Assembly: GCA_903921455.1 (NCBI GenBank)
Contig: CAIXPZ010000173.1
Span: 1-24,744 of the forward strand
Direction of reading: 5' to 3'
Source: an uncultured Verrucomicrobia subdivision 3 bacterium
GTDB lineage: Bacteria; Verrucomicrobiota; Verrucomicrobiae; Limisphaerales; UBA11358
DNA: 24,744 nt
Shown piece after piece: positions 13,801 through 20,388 of this stretch; the stretch's first letter is position 1; each line of letters begins with the position of its first letter. Position numbers and translations under genes: made by a program. Under the pieces are notes generated by a model. The model searched no databases. It saw only the letters and a program-made list of their open reading frames with translations, and was not told the DNA's origin.

Positions 13801-16800
13801 TCAGGCCAAGGCCAGTTGTCGCGTGACGCTTTCCAGCCATTCATTATCCGGCTGCGCGTAGGGCCGGAAAGTTTCGAGGCTGCCCTCGCGGTCGTTATAA
13901 AACAGCGCGCGGTTCAGCCCCAGCGTGCTGGCGGCGGGCGCATCAATCAAACTGGCCGAGTCGCTCGCGCTCATCTGGAACACCACGCGCATTTCAAACT
14001 CGCTCAAAGTCTTCCGGCCAAGGTAGCGACTCACATTGTTATAAGTGTCACAGGTGACGAGGATGTGGATGCCGCGCGCCGAGCCTTCAGTAATGAGGCT
14101 CAACAGGGTTGCGGCGGGCGTCGGCGCCTCGTTGCTGCCACTCGAAAAACTGAATTCATCCTCCGCCCGCAGTTTCTTGAAGTTCTGTAACCCCTGAACC
14201 AGCACGAAAATCTCCGGCCCCACCGCCTCGTTCTCGGCGCGCCGATTCAATTCCTCCGCCAAACCGGCCATCGTTTCCGCAAGGTTGCTGTTGCCGGCCA
14301 AAACGGTTTCCTGCGGCAATGCTTGGACAACGCGCTCCAGAAATTCGCGCTGCGGAAATCCCGGCGGCGTGCTGTCGAGCACCACAAAGCGCGCCGCGTC
14401 TTTGGGAAACTGCGCCGCCAGCGACACAAGCGCCACCGCAAGAATCGTCGTGGTGCGCTCCTCGCTCTGGCCGACGACCAGCAGATTTCCCCCGCTCTGC
14501 CGCCGGAAAACCGCTTCCGTCGGACCCTTGATGGAATTCGGCGCCCCGAGCCAGACGCTCGTCTGCGCGGGAATTAGCGTTGCCGTTTGCTGCAACGCCA
14601 CACGCAATGGAATATTTTCCCGCACCTCCGCCGGCGCATTGCCCTCAAACACAATCGGCCCGGGATATTTTTCCGCATGATGATCCGCGCGGTCACGAAT
14701 TTTCGCCAGATAACCATCCCGCGTCTTGTCGGAAAGCCAAACGGCCTGAAACGGACTGTTGCCTTCCAGCGCGCCGGCGGCGTCGTTGTAAATGCCTTCG
14801 CCCGGACGCGATAGCAATCGGGGCGCAGGATTATCCTGATCCATGATGAGGTAGGCGTCGGCCTCGTTGCATTGGAGCGCAATGCGGATGACCATCTGGC
14901 CGATGGTCGCGCGCGCGAGGGTGTAGGCGCCGCCAAGCGTTTGCGAACCGAGCAGCACATGGATCCCAAACGCGCGGCCCTGCCGCACGATGCGATCCAG
15001 CAACACCGCCGCGCCCTGCGAGATGCGATCTTCCTCGGTGAAAAATTCCTGAAACTCGTCAATCATCAAGAGCGTGCGCGGCACCGGTTCCGCGGCTCCG
15101 CTGCGTTTGTAGCCGGCCAGATCCTGCGCGCCAACTTTGCGAAACAGATCACCGCGCCGGCGCAATTCATCATCCACGCGCTGCAATACGCTCAGGCCGA
15201 ATTCGCGGTCGCTTTCGATCGCGACGACGCGCGCGTGCGGCAACCGGCGGCTGCCGTAGCATGTGAACTCGACGCCTTTCTTGAAATCCACGAGATAAAA
15301 CTCCACCTGTTCCGGACTGCACCGCAGGGCAAGGTTGGTGATGATGACGTGGAACAAGGTCGATTTGCCGGAACCAGTCTTGCCCGCAATGAGCGCGTGT
15401 TGCCGCGTGCCGCTGCCGATTTCGAGATATTGCAGTTTGGTTGCGCCGGAACGGCCAATCGGCACGCGCAGCAGTTCGGCAGTTTGCTCTGTCCAAACAT
15501 CTGCGTCCGGCGGAGCGATCTGCGCGAACGGCACCTCGACACGATTGGCATCCTTGCTTCCCTGCCCGACCTGATGCAGAAAGTCCGTCGCAAATTCAGG
15601 CGGCGGCGGCGCATCGAACACTAATTGCACGCCCGGCGCACGCCAGTTGGCCAGTTCAAAGCCACGCTCGGTATTGACGAGACACACGCTGTTCCGGCGC
15701 AGTTCGTCCGGCACAAAATCCTGCGGCAAGGCGCTCCGCTGATCCCAGTGAATGAGCATGAAGACGCCGCAACGCGCGCCGTTCGCAGCGATATTGCGAA
15801 GCCGCTTTGCCGCCGTGTCGCTGAAGTTCACGGGGAACGAGGCGATCACGAGGAAATGATATTTTTCCGCCACGCTACCGGCCTGCGCGTTGTATTCCGC
15901 GATGGTCGCGTATTCGTTGCGGAGATACATCTGGATGATTTTCTCCATGTGTTCGTTCAACTCCGCGAGCTTCTCCTCGAACTGCGCGGACTGCGTCCAG
16001 ATCCGGCTGTTGAGACTGCTCTCCTCGTAATCCGCCAGGTGCATCAGCGCGGAAAAATTCTGGCCCAGCCCGACCGGATCAAAAATGGTGAAGCTCAACT
16101 TGCCCGGCGGCGTGGTGGCGAGCAGACGGAAGATAATGTTGTTGAGCGCGCCAAACGCCTCGTCCCCACCCATTTTACCGGATTCGAATAAAATGGAGCC
16201 CTGCATCGGAAACACCAGCGACAGCGGCGCGGAGAGCGTCGCCGGCCCCGGCCACCGCAAACGCGAATCCTTCGGCAAAGCCTCGACGAATTTTTCAACG
16301 CCCGCCTCCAGCCGCGCGAACTTCGCCGCATTTTGAAATTCCACTGGCGGTTGCCATTGTTGCCAGACGGGAGAATCCCACGCCGGAAAAATCTTTTCCA
16401 CCGCCGCATTGGCGGCACGCAGTTGGTCGCACAGCGGCGTGATGGTATTTTTCCATTCGGTTTCCAATTCCAGCCAGCGGCGTTGCTGCTCAATCTCGAC
16501 CTGCGCCAGCTTGGCCTTATGCGCCCCGGCGATTTTACGAACTTGCGCGGCATCCTCCACTTTTAAATGCGCCAACGCATCCGCATGACGCTGCAACACC
16601 TTGGCGAGCTTGGTCTGGTGCCACTGTTCGTTTTTACGAGCCAGCCGTGATGTTTTCTCATTGATCAAAGTGGCGTTGCTGCTGCGCGACTGACTGATAT
16701 CGCGGACAGCCTGCCGCCATTCCTGATTAAACGTCTGTTTAGTCTGCTCAAATTCTTGTTTGATCCGCTCCTGTTCCGACTGAAGATGCGCGGCGGATTT

Positions 16801-17676
16801 TTCCACACAAGCATCGAACAAGCGGCGAATCTTGGCCAGATCACCGGCAATAGCCGTAGCCAGCAGTAACGCCGAACGTCCACTGATAAAATAGAGGATG
16901 GCCACCAGCAGCAACGCTGCCAGCGCCATGCCGGCGTGGAGATGGGTAATCACCTTCCGCCCGAAATGGGCCAGCACGGGATCTGCCGCAGCGAAGCCGA
17001 GCAACAGTGCAGCCAGCAGCCAAACCGGTAAAAATTTAAAGAGCTTAGGCAGTGGTAATTTTTGGAAACGATCCAAATCGACTGTTATTTTTACCTGTAT
17101 TTTTTGCAGCTCACTAAAAAGCGCATGGTGATCCGGCGATACATCCAACTCCGGCCAAGGCTGATCATGGGCGAGCAGCCGGCGGAATTTGCCGTAGCCA
17201 CGGAACGCACTGCGCGTCGCGGTTTCCAGCCGCTTCCATTCATCAGCGGCGGTCAGATTTAGTTGGAATTGATTATAAGCCGTCGTGGCGTTAGCCAGTT
17301 CGTCATCACGACGCAATTCCGCCGCCTGCACCCCGCGCTGCGTTCGCTCCTTCCATTCAGCGTCGCAGTTCGTGATCGCATTCGTCACCCGCTGACTGAC
17401 GGCGGCATGGGCGCGAGTAATGCGCGTCTTGCGTTTATCAAACTGTGATTGAAGTTGCTTCTTCTCCACTTCCAAGACCGCAGTCGCGCTCGCCTCGCAG
17501 GCATACGCCGCTGATTCTTGCGCCTGATTTTGCACCGCCAAAGCCGTGGCGGCGGCGGCGGACTGAACGCGGGCATCGCTATTCAGCTTCTCCTCGCGCG
17601 CGACAAATTCGCGGACGCTATTTTTCAACGCATCCAGCAAGGCCAGCATGACGTTAACCCCAGGTTGGCTATTCAC
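13801..17676 (-). CDS. EssC/FtsK-like membrane ATPase of a type VII-like secretion locus (1291 aa)
   Basis: Likely motor of the operon. Start is GTG 17676 with AAGGAG 5 nt upstream; ATG 17649 is an alternative. Seen in order: an N-terminal helical/coiled-coil region (1-200); two adjacent TM helices (about 213-231 and 242-264); a long coiled coil (about 275-430); an ATPase-like module without a P-loop (about 480-690, with FTIFDPVGLGQNFSALMHLADY and FLVIASFPVNF); an intact FtsK/SpoIIIE module with Walker A IAGKTGSGKST (about 762-772), FYLVDFKKGVEF, Walker B TLLMIDEFQEFF (about 865-876) and GSQTLGGAYTLA; and a third module whose P-loop is degraded (LLVVGQSEERTTT, about 1064-1076) and whose Walker B position reads FVLVQGLQNF. 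Two TMs followed by three ATPase modules match EccC/EssC, not FtsK itself, since no gamma domain and no four-TM anchor are visible. It overlaps the 70-aa gene by 8 nt. Confidence 0.85.
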   Translation of the reverse strand: MNSQPGVNVMLALLDALKNSVREFVAREEKLNSDARVQSAAAATALAVQNQAQESAAYACEASATAVLEVEKKQLQSQFDKRKTRITRAHAAVSQRVTNAITNCDAEWKERTQRGVQAAELRRDDELANATTAYNQFQLNLTAADEWKRLETATRSAFRGYGKFRRLLAHDQPWPELDVSPDHHALFSELQKIQVKITVDLDRFQKLPLPKLFKFLPVWLLAALLLGFAAADPVLAHFGRKVITHLHAGMALAALLLVAILYFISGRSALLLATAIAGDLAKIRRLFDACVEKSAAHLQSEQERIKQEFEQTKQTFNQEWRQAVRDISQSRSSNATLINEKTSRLARKNEQWHQTKLAKVLQRHADALAHLKVEDAAQVRKIAGAHKAKLAQVEIEQQRRWLELETEWKNTITPLCDQLRAANAAVEKIFPAWDSPVWQQWQPPVEFQNAAKFARLEAGVEKFVEALPKDSRLRWPGPATLSAPLSLVFPMQGSILFESGKMGGDEAFGALNNIIFRLLATTPPGKLSFTIFDPVGLGQNFSALMHLADYEESSLNSRIWTQSAQFEEKLAELNEHMEKIIQMYLRNEYATIAEYNAQAGSVAEKYHFLVIASFPVNFSDTAAKRLRNIAANGARCGVFMLIHWDQRSALPQDFVPDELRRNSVCLVNTERGFELANWRAPGVQLVFDAPPPPEFATDFLHQVGQGSKDANRVEVPFAQIAPPDADVWTEQTAELLRVPIGRSGATKLQYLEIGSGTRQHALIAGKTGSGKSTLFHVIITNLALRCSPEQVEFYLVDFKKGVEFTCYGSRRLPHARVVAIESDREFGLSVLQRVDDELRRRGDLFRKVGAQDLAGYKRSGAAEPVPRTLLMIDEFQEFFTEEDRISQGAAVLLDRIVRQGRAFGIHVLLGSQTLGGAYTLARATIGQMVIRIALQCNEADAYLIMDQDNPAPRLLSRPGEGIYNDAAGALEGNSPFQAVWLSDKTRDGYLAKIRDRADHHAEKYPGPIVFEGNAPAEVRENIPLRVALQQTATLIPAQTSVWLGAPNSIKGPTEAVFRRQSGGNLLVVGQSEERTTTILAVALVSLAAQFPKDAARFVVLDSTPPGFPQREFLERVVQALPQETVLAGNSNLAETMAGLAEELNRRAENEAVGPEIFVLVQGLQNFKKLRAEDEFSFSSGSNEAPTPAATLLSLITEGSARGIHILVTCDTYNNVSRYLGRKTLSEFEMRVVFQMSASDSASLIDAPAASTLGLNRALFYNDREGSLETFRPYAQPDNEWLESVTRQLALA

Positions 17677-17881
17677 AGTCGCTCCTTACTTTTTTCAAAA
17701 GTTCCTCCAGTTGTTCCAGAACCATCGTCGCCCGGTTCACGTGCCCGGAAAGTTCCACCATGAATTTACGGTCGAACTCATCGCTCTTCGCATCGCGCCA
17801 GTGGTTTTTCGTTTCGTCCCACTGTAGCAACAGTTCACGCGTCAGCCCAATCAGACGTCCCCGGTTTCCGCTTAAGTTCAT
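17669..17881 (-). CDS. Small WXG100-like protein, W-x-D variant (70 aa)
   Basis: Seen: a short, almost entirely helical protein with W28-R-D30-A and Phe at W+8 (F36), followed by a second amphipathic helix (VNRATMVLEQLEELLKKV). WXG100 proteins are two-helix hairpins with W-x-G at the turn and an aromatic at about W+8. Here the Gly is Asp, and the first helix is shorter than usual. No C-terminal YxxxD/E export signal is seen. The start codon overlaps the end of the 177-aa gene (ATGA), and the stop lies inside the start region of the ATPase gene (8-nt overlap). An AAGGAG for the ATPase is embedded in its last codons. Inference: secreted substrate, chaperone or heterodimer partner of the 90-aa protein. 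Sequence alone cannot choose among them. Confidence 0.75.
   Translation of the reverse strand: MNLSGNRGRLIGLTRELLLQWDETKNHWRDAKSDEFDRKFMVELSGHVNRATMVLEQLEELLKKVRSDCE
17682..17687 (-). promoter_or_regulatory. Strong Shine-Dalgarno deciding the GTG start of the ATPase gene
   Basis: The minus strand reads AAGGAG, five nucleotides, then GTG at 17674-17676. In a window where most genes lack a clear Shine-Dalgarno this one is near-consensus. It supports the GTG over the downstream ATG (17649). It lies inside the coding end of the 70-aa gene, which suggests tight translational coupling. Confidence 0.65.
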
Positions 17882-18411
17882 TTAGCCTCCTCCGCGCTGG
17901 CCGTTTGCACGCCGACCGGTTTTCCGCTACTGGTCAGCGTGACATTCCGGTAAGCATCCAACGCCTTAAGCGTCTGATCCAGATAAGCGACGGCGCGCGA
18001 CATATCGGTGATTAGAAAACCTTGGAGTTGCTCGGTCTGTTTCAATAGCGGCGCGGCGCGGTTATCCAGTTCCTTTTCCCAGCGCTTCAAGAGTTTTAAT
18101 TTGGCTTCCGCTTCGTCAACTGCCCGCTGCGCGCGCTGCACCGTCATTTGCAGCAACGCGGTGGTGCCCGTCGGCAACGCGGAAAGCGTGGCGTTGAACA
18201 ACTCGCGCTTGGCCTCCTCCAGCCGCCGGGCGCGCCGGCGCAGTTCGGTTTCCCAGACCATCCGCTGCTCGTTCTCCAGCCAGAGCCGCGTGCGCGACAT
18301 TTCGCCACCAACCTCCTCCATCACCGGCCGCGCCTGATTGAGAAAAATAATCAGCTTGGCCCGGAATGACTCGATGGCTTCGACCGAAGTAATCTGGGCT
18401 TTGTCGGCCAT
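17878..18411 (-). CDS. Coiled-coil protein of the type VII-like operon (177 aa)
   Basis: Seen: almost wholly alpha-helical and charged, with no signal peptide and no TM. The N-terminal part runs TSVEAIESFRAKLIIFLNQAR and RTRLWLENEQRMVWETELRRR, the middle has AVDEAEAKLKLLKRWEKELDN, and the end has MSRAVAYLDQTLKALDAYRN. A long antiparallel coiled coil is likely. I recall similar uncharacterised proteins beside WXG100-like genes in PVC bacteria, but cannot name a domain. It starts 3 nt after the 90-aa gene ends and overlaps the 70-aa gene by 4 nt. Inference: a cytoplasmic adaptor, chaperone or larger helical substrate for the ATPase, comparable in size to the helical domain of PE/PPE- or LXG-type substrates, although no LXG or PPE motif is visible. 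It lacks an obvious YxxxD/E tail. Confidence 0.75.
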   Translation of the reverse strand: MADKAQITSVEAIESFRAKLIIFLNQARPVMEEVGGEMSRTRLWLENEQRMVWETELRRRARRLEEAKRELFNATLSALPTGTTALLQMTVQRAQRAVDEAEAKLKLLKRWEKELDNRAAPLLKQTEQLQGFLITDMSRAVAYLDQTLKALDAYRNVTLTSSGKPVGVQTASAEEAK

Positions 18412-18414
18412 GCG

Positions 18415-18687
18415 TCAGCGCTGGTTAAGATACTCCTCGATACGCTGCGCCTTGCGGAGCAGAAATGGCGTGTGCTCCTTGGAAAGCTCGACGAATTTTT
18501 TCAGCGCCTTCAGCGTCTGCTTAAACTCCTCGGAAAACTTTTCGTGCTCCTGATCCGACCAGGTATCACCCAGCGCGGCAAATCGCGCGTGCAATAAGAT
18601 CATCCGGTTTTCGAGATCGCTGTTGAAGCGCTGCAGTTCCTCGGCAAACCGCCGCACTTTTTCAGGTTCCATGATTGCCTGCGCCAT
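18415..18687 (-). CDS. WXG100-like protein, W-x-D variant (90 aa)
   Basis: Start set at ATG 18687 (MAQAIMEPEKVRRFAEEL), with AAAGG 7 nt upstream; the frame stays open for 59 more codons upstream, but those are low-quality residues running through the promoter. Seen: helix 1 (about 8-38), a turn with L-G-D-T-W43-S-D45, Phe51 at W+8, then helix 2 (about 48-88: EEFKQTLKALKKFVELSKE through LLRKAQRIEEYLNQR). The length, the single Trp at residue 43, the hairpin plan and the aromatic at W+8 match ESAT-6/WXG100 proteins, with Asp in place of the Gly. The C-terminal Tyr87 is followed by LNQR, so the YxxxD/E signal is not met. First gene of the operon. Inference: main secreted or structural small subunit. 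Confidence 0.85.
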   Translation of the reverse strand: MAQAIMEPEKVRRFAEELQRFNSDLENRMILLHARFAALGDTWSDQEHEKFSEEFKQTLKALKKFVELSKEHTPFLLRKAQRIEEYLNQR

Positions 18688-18717
18688 ATTTTTGCCTTTG
18701 GTGAATTGTTTCGAGTC

Positions 18718-18746
18718 ACTATCGCAAACCTTCGGCCGTTTCGCAA
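18718..18746 (-). promoter_or_regulatory. Candidate promoter of the type VII-like operon
   Basis: On the minus strand TTGCGA (18741-18746) and GATAGT (18718-18723) are 17 bp apart, each with four of six consensus matches. Transcription would start near 18711, leaving a leader of about 24 nt that contains the AAAGG ribosome-binding site of the 90-aa gene. The four genes downstream have no gaps that could hold another promoter. Motif evidence only. Confidence 0.4.
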
Positions 18747-18821
18747 TGAGCGGGTTCTTTTGAATTCCATTCGGGAAAACAGGGCCAAAGCCGGGACGGT
18801 AGTAAATTCGGATTTTAGAAG

Positions 18822-18844
18822 TGGAGCGGGTGAAGGGAATCGAA
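18822..18844 (-). other. tRNA-Gly 3'-end fragment (candidate att site)
   Basis: The minus strand reads TTCGATT (a seven-base T-loop), CCCTT (3' strand of the T-stem), CACCCGC (3' strand of the acceptor stem), T (discriminator) and CCA: 23 nt with exactly the tRNA spacing. The acceptor strand would pair with GCGGGTG, the usual 5' end of bacterial tRNA-Gly, and U73 is the glycine discriminator. Upstream there is no AAGGG to complete the T-stem, no GCGGGTG, and no D- or anticodon arm, so this is a fragment and not a gene. T-loop-to-CCA is the classic crossover segment of tyrosine integrases. An element integrated at a full tRNA-Gly would lie to the right of this copy. The rest of 18747-19066 shows no gene. 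Confidence 0.65.
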
Positions 18845-19066
18845 TCATGGCTGTAAATTTTCATAATTCGTTAAATTGCTCAATAACAGTGCATTCCGAA
18901 CTTCCTAACCTCGACATTCCCGCATCAAAAAGCACGGTGACGAACGATGGCTGATGCAAATTGATGCAACTGCCGACGGCGTTTCCCGCCGTTGCGCGTT
19001 GGTGCGAAGTTAGCACAGTCCGGCGAATATGCGAGATCGTAATCAAAAATTTCTGGTTCATGGGGA
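18845..19066. other. Intergenic stretch right of the tRNA fragment
   Basis: No supported gene. A 66-codon open frame on the minus strand (18861-19061) lacks recognisable features. The only structure is a small stem-loop ACGGCG-TTTCC-CGCCGT at 18976-18992 without a T-run, about 75 nt downstream of the gene that ends at 19067. It could weakly terminate or stabilise that transcript. Confidence 0.45.
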
Positions 19067-19348
19067 TTAGTAGTCGGACGGTAAAAGAATTGTGGTTGAG
19101 CGGCGGTCAGATTCTGTGATCAACCAAAACTTGATGCCGTTGCTCGCGCGATAGGTGGAAAGCAAACGCAAACCGGCGCGGAGCGCCAATTCATTTTCTC
19201 TCCGGTCGGCGGCGTCAAGGTCGCCCCAATCGCCGCACACATGGCGGTTAATCGAATTGCAAATATCGTCGGCGGGAATGGCTTCCAAGGCGGCGGGCGT
19301 GATGACCAACTGCCCCAAGTCGAATCGCATTTGTGAAGTAAGTATCAT
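19067..19348 (-). CDS. Small accessory-type conserved hypothetical protein (93 aa)
   Basis: Seen: LGQLVITPAALEAIPADDI, HVCGDWGDLDAADRRENE, AGLRLLSTYRASNGIKFWLITE and a C-terminal DRRSTTILLPSDY. Family knowledge from memory: a group of about 90-residue proteins with 'LGQ(I/V)(V/A)xTPGAL', 'HxxGDWG', 'RxLSxYxxxxGxxxW(V/I)ITEADRxxTTxLLPxxY' is widespread on plasmids, ICEs and genomic islands. It is often annotated as hypothetical, sometimes mislabelled as a restriction subunit. Its function is unknown and I assign none. It starts 3 nt after the upstream gene ends, so the two are an operon. A second ATG at 19330 (MRFDLGQ) is an alternative start; neither has a clear Shine-Dalgarno. The mobile-element flavour agrees with the nearby tRNA fragment. 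Confidence 0.7.
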   Translation of the reverse strand: MILTSQMRFDLGQLVITPAALEAIPADDICNSINRHVCGDWGDLDAADRRENELALRAGLRLLSTYRASNGIKFWLITESDRRSTTILLPSDY

Positions 19349-19351
19349 AAA

Positions 19352-19735
19352 TCAGGCGGGTTTGATGTCGGCGGCGAAGTAGCTGCCGTATTTCGTGCGC
19401 GGGTCGGCGGGATGCGCGGCGTAAGGCGCACACGCTCCGCACGGATGCTGCCAGACGCAGCGGCGTTGATTCCAATGGAAGCCCAAACGCCAGAGCGTAT
19501 TCGCGGCGGCGCGGTGGCTGGCGGCGGGAAAATCAATCCAAACCCACTTGCCAACAATCTCGGCCAATTCGTATTGGCGAGGCATCTGCGCCTTCAACAA
19601 GTCCAAAACTGTTTGCGTCCGTAATTCGCGGTTCGCGTTGTGCTTGGCAAAAGCCCGTTGCTTTTCCGCTCCAATTGATGATTGCTGGGCGGCGTTTGCT
19701 GGAGCCGCTGCTTCAACTTGAAATTTGTTTTTCAT
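19352..19735 (-). CDS. Accessory-type hypothetical protein with GFHWNQRR-W motif (127 aa)
   Basis: Start taken at ATG 19735 (MKNKFQVEAAAPANAAQQ); the frame is open for 23 more codons, but that part runs through T-rich sequence. Seen: a charged Ala/Gln-rich first third, then ELAEIVGKWVWIDFPAASHR, LWRLGFHWNQRRCVWQHPCG, and a tail reading DPRTKYGSYFAAD. The 'VGKWVWh.F.......h...L..LGF.WN..R..WQH.CG' pattern recalls short plasmid- or ICE-borne proteins that travel with the 93-aa family downstream. The function is unknown; the Cys-x4-Cys/His-rich stretch could bind metal, but that is conjecture. No membrane segment. First gene of the two-gene unit. Confidence 0.65.
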   Translation of the reverse strand: MKNKFQVEAAAPANAAQQSSIGAEKQRAFAKHNANRELRTQTVLDLLKAQMPRQYELAEIVGKWVWIDFPAASHRAAANTLWRLGFHWNQRRCVWQHPCGACAPYAAHPADPRTKYGSYFAADIKPA

Positions 19736-19822
19736 AAGCTTTTTTTTGATGTTCGCCGTCCGTGTCTCGCCGTATGCCGCTTGCTTCACCAATCGCGGAG
19801 ACATTTTTTAAACTGACCACGG

Positions 19823-19921
19823 TTTTTTTCCGGCGTGCAAGGGGCATGACAGCGAAAGTTTCGGCGTTACCTGATAGCCGTCTCGCTGGCGTGGCCCATG
19901 CCCTTCGTCGCCGGAAAAAAA
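19823..19921. repeat. 99-bp imperfect hairpin (nested inverted repeat)
   Basis: Outer arms TTTTTTTCCGGCG (19823-19835) and CGCCGGAAAAAAA (19909-19921) are a perfect 13-bp inverted repeat. Moving inward there is a 3 x 3 internal loop, then AAGGGGCATG against CATGCCCTT with a single bulged G, then CAGCGA against TCGCTG, then CGGC against GCCG around the loop GTTACCTGATA. A poly-T on the 5' side and poly-A on the 3' side is the opposite of an intrinsic terminator on both strands. Possible roles: a folded single-strand recombination site, a transfer or replication site, a structured RNA, or a palindromic mobile element. Confidence 0.7.
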
Positions 19922-20244
19922 GCGCCCCGCGACAGCGGGAATTAAGAAGTTTGAAAAAGATGGCGGAGCAGCAAGCGGACTACGGTGAGATTCGGATGGC
20001 GTCTCCTTAAAACAAAACGCGCCATGGTAAAAACACTAAACAAAAATCCTCTAGCCTCGCAGACATTTATTGGAAACCCTATCCGCGTATATTTGATGCC
20101 GAGCAGACTGATTTGGTGATTTCGTCAGTGCCTGCCGAGGAACTGCTACCAACGGAAATGAGCACCTGACGGTTTTGATTGCGGAATCCAAAAGTCTCTG
20201 TCCAAGCCAGTTCTGAAAATCGAGTTCGCAGGGCTAACACGACG

Positions 20245-20274
20245 TTGCTAATGTGATGGCAATAAATGTATAAG
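20245..20274 (+). promoter_or_regulatory. Candidate promoter for the large secreted-protein gene
   Basis: TTGCTA (20245-20250) and TATAAG (20269-20274) are 18 bp apart; the -10 matches five of six and the -35 four of six. The predicted leader is about 110 nt. A second, weaker pair, TTGCAT (20294-20299) and GATAAA (20317-20322), spaced 17 bp, lies closer to the start. Motif evidence only. Confidence 0.35.
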
Positions 20275-20334
20275 CATTAATAACTAATAGTTCTTGCATT
20301 GATTTCAAGGGCGTGTGATAAACGATATCAACTC

Positions 20335-20347
20335 GAAGGTGACCTTC
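20335..20347. promoter_or_regulatory. Palindrome in the leader of the large secreted-protein gene
   Basis: GAAGGT-G-ACCTTC has 6-bp arms around a single base, about 40 nt before the start codon and downstream of both candidate promoters. It is compatible with a dimeric repressor operator or a short 5'-UTR hairpin; nothing else supports either. Confidence 0.25.
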
Positions 20348-20388
20348 AGAGACGCTCACGGGGCCATTGGAATTCGGGGGGAAATTAA

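Larger units (their letters stand above)
19736..20388. other. 653-bp region without a supported gene
   Basis: This long gap holds the 99-bp imperfect hairpin (19823-19921), a short stem-loop CCCGC-GACA-GCGGG (19926-19939), a candidate promoter (20245-20274) and a 6-bp-arm palindrome (20335-20347) before the large secreted-protein gene. The 82-codon frame at 19762-20010 crosses the hairpin and is not credible as a gene. The part 20020-20330 is A+T-rich relative to the rest of the window. Confidence 0.6.

Noticed and set aside
14872..15624. 250-codon plus-strand frame opposite the ATPase gene
   Set aside because: It covers the Walker A/B region of the ATPase in antisense and has no features of its own.
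13801..17676. Calling the ATPase a chromosome-segregation FtsK
   Set aside because: It has two TMs and not four, no visible C-terminal gamma domain, three ATPase-like modules, and is embedded with WXG100-like genes.
18822..18920. A complete tRNA gene on the minus strand
   Set aside because: Only the last 23 nt fit. The matching acceptor 5' strand, T-stem 5' strand and anticodon arm are missing.
18861..19061. 66-codon minus-strand frame between the tRNA fragment and the 93-aa gene
   Set aside because: No hydrophobic, motif or ribosome-binding evidence; I treat it as intergenic.
19823..19921. Intrinsic (bidirectional) terminator
   Set aside because: On both strands the stem is preceded by T and followed by A, the reverse of a terminator U-tract.
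19762..20010. 82-codon plus-strand frame
   Set aside because: It runs through the long hairpin and its residues show no conserved-looking pattern.
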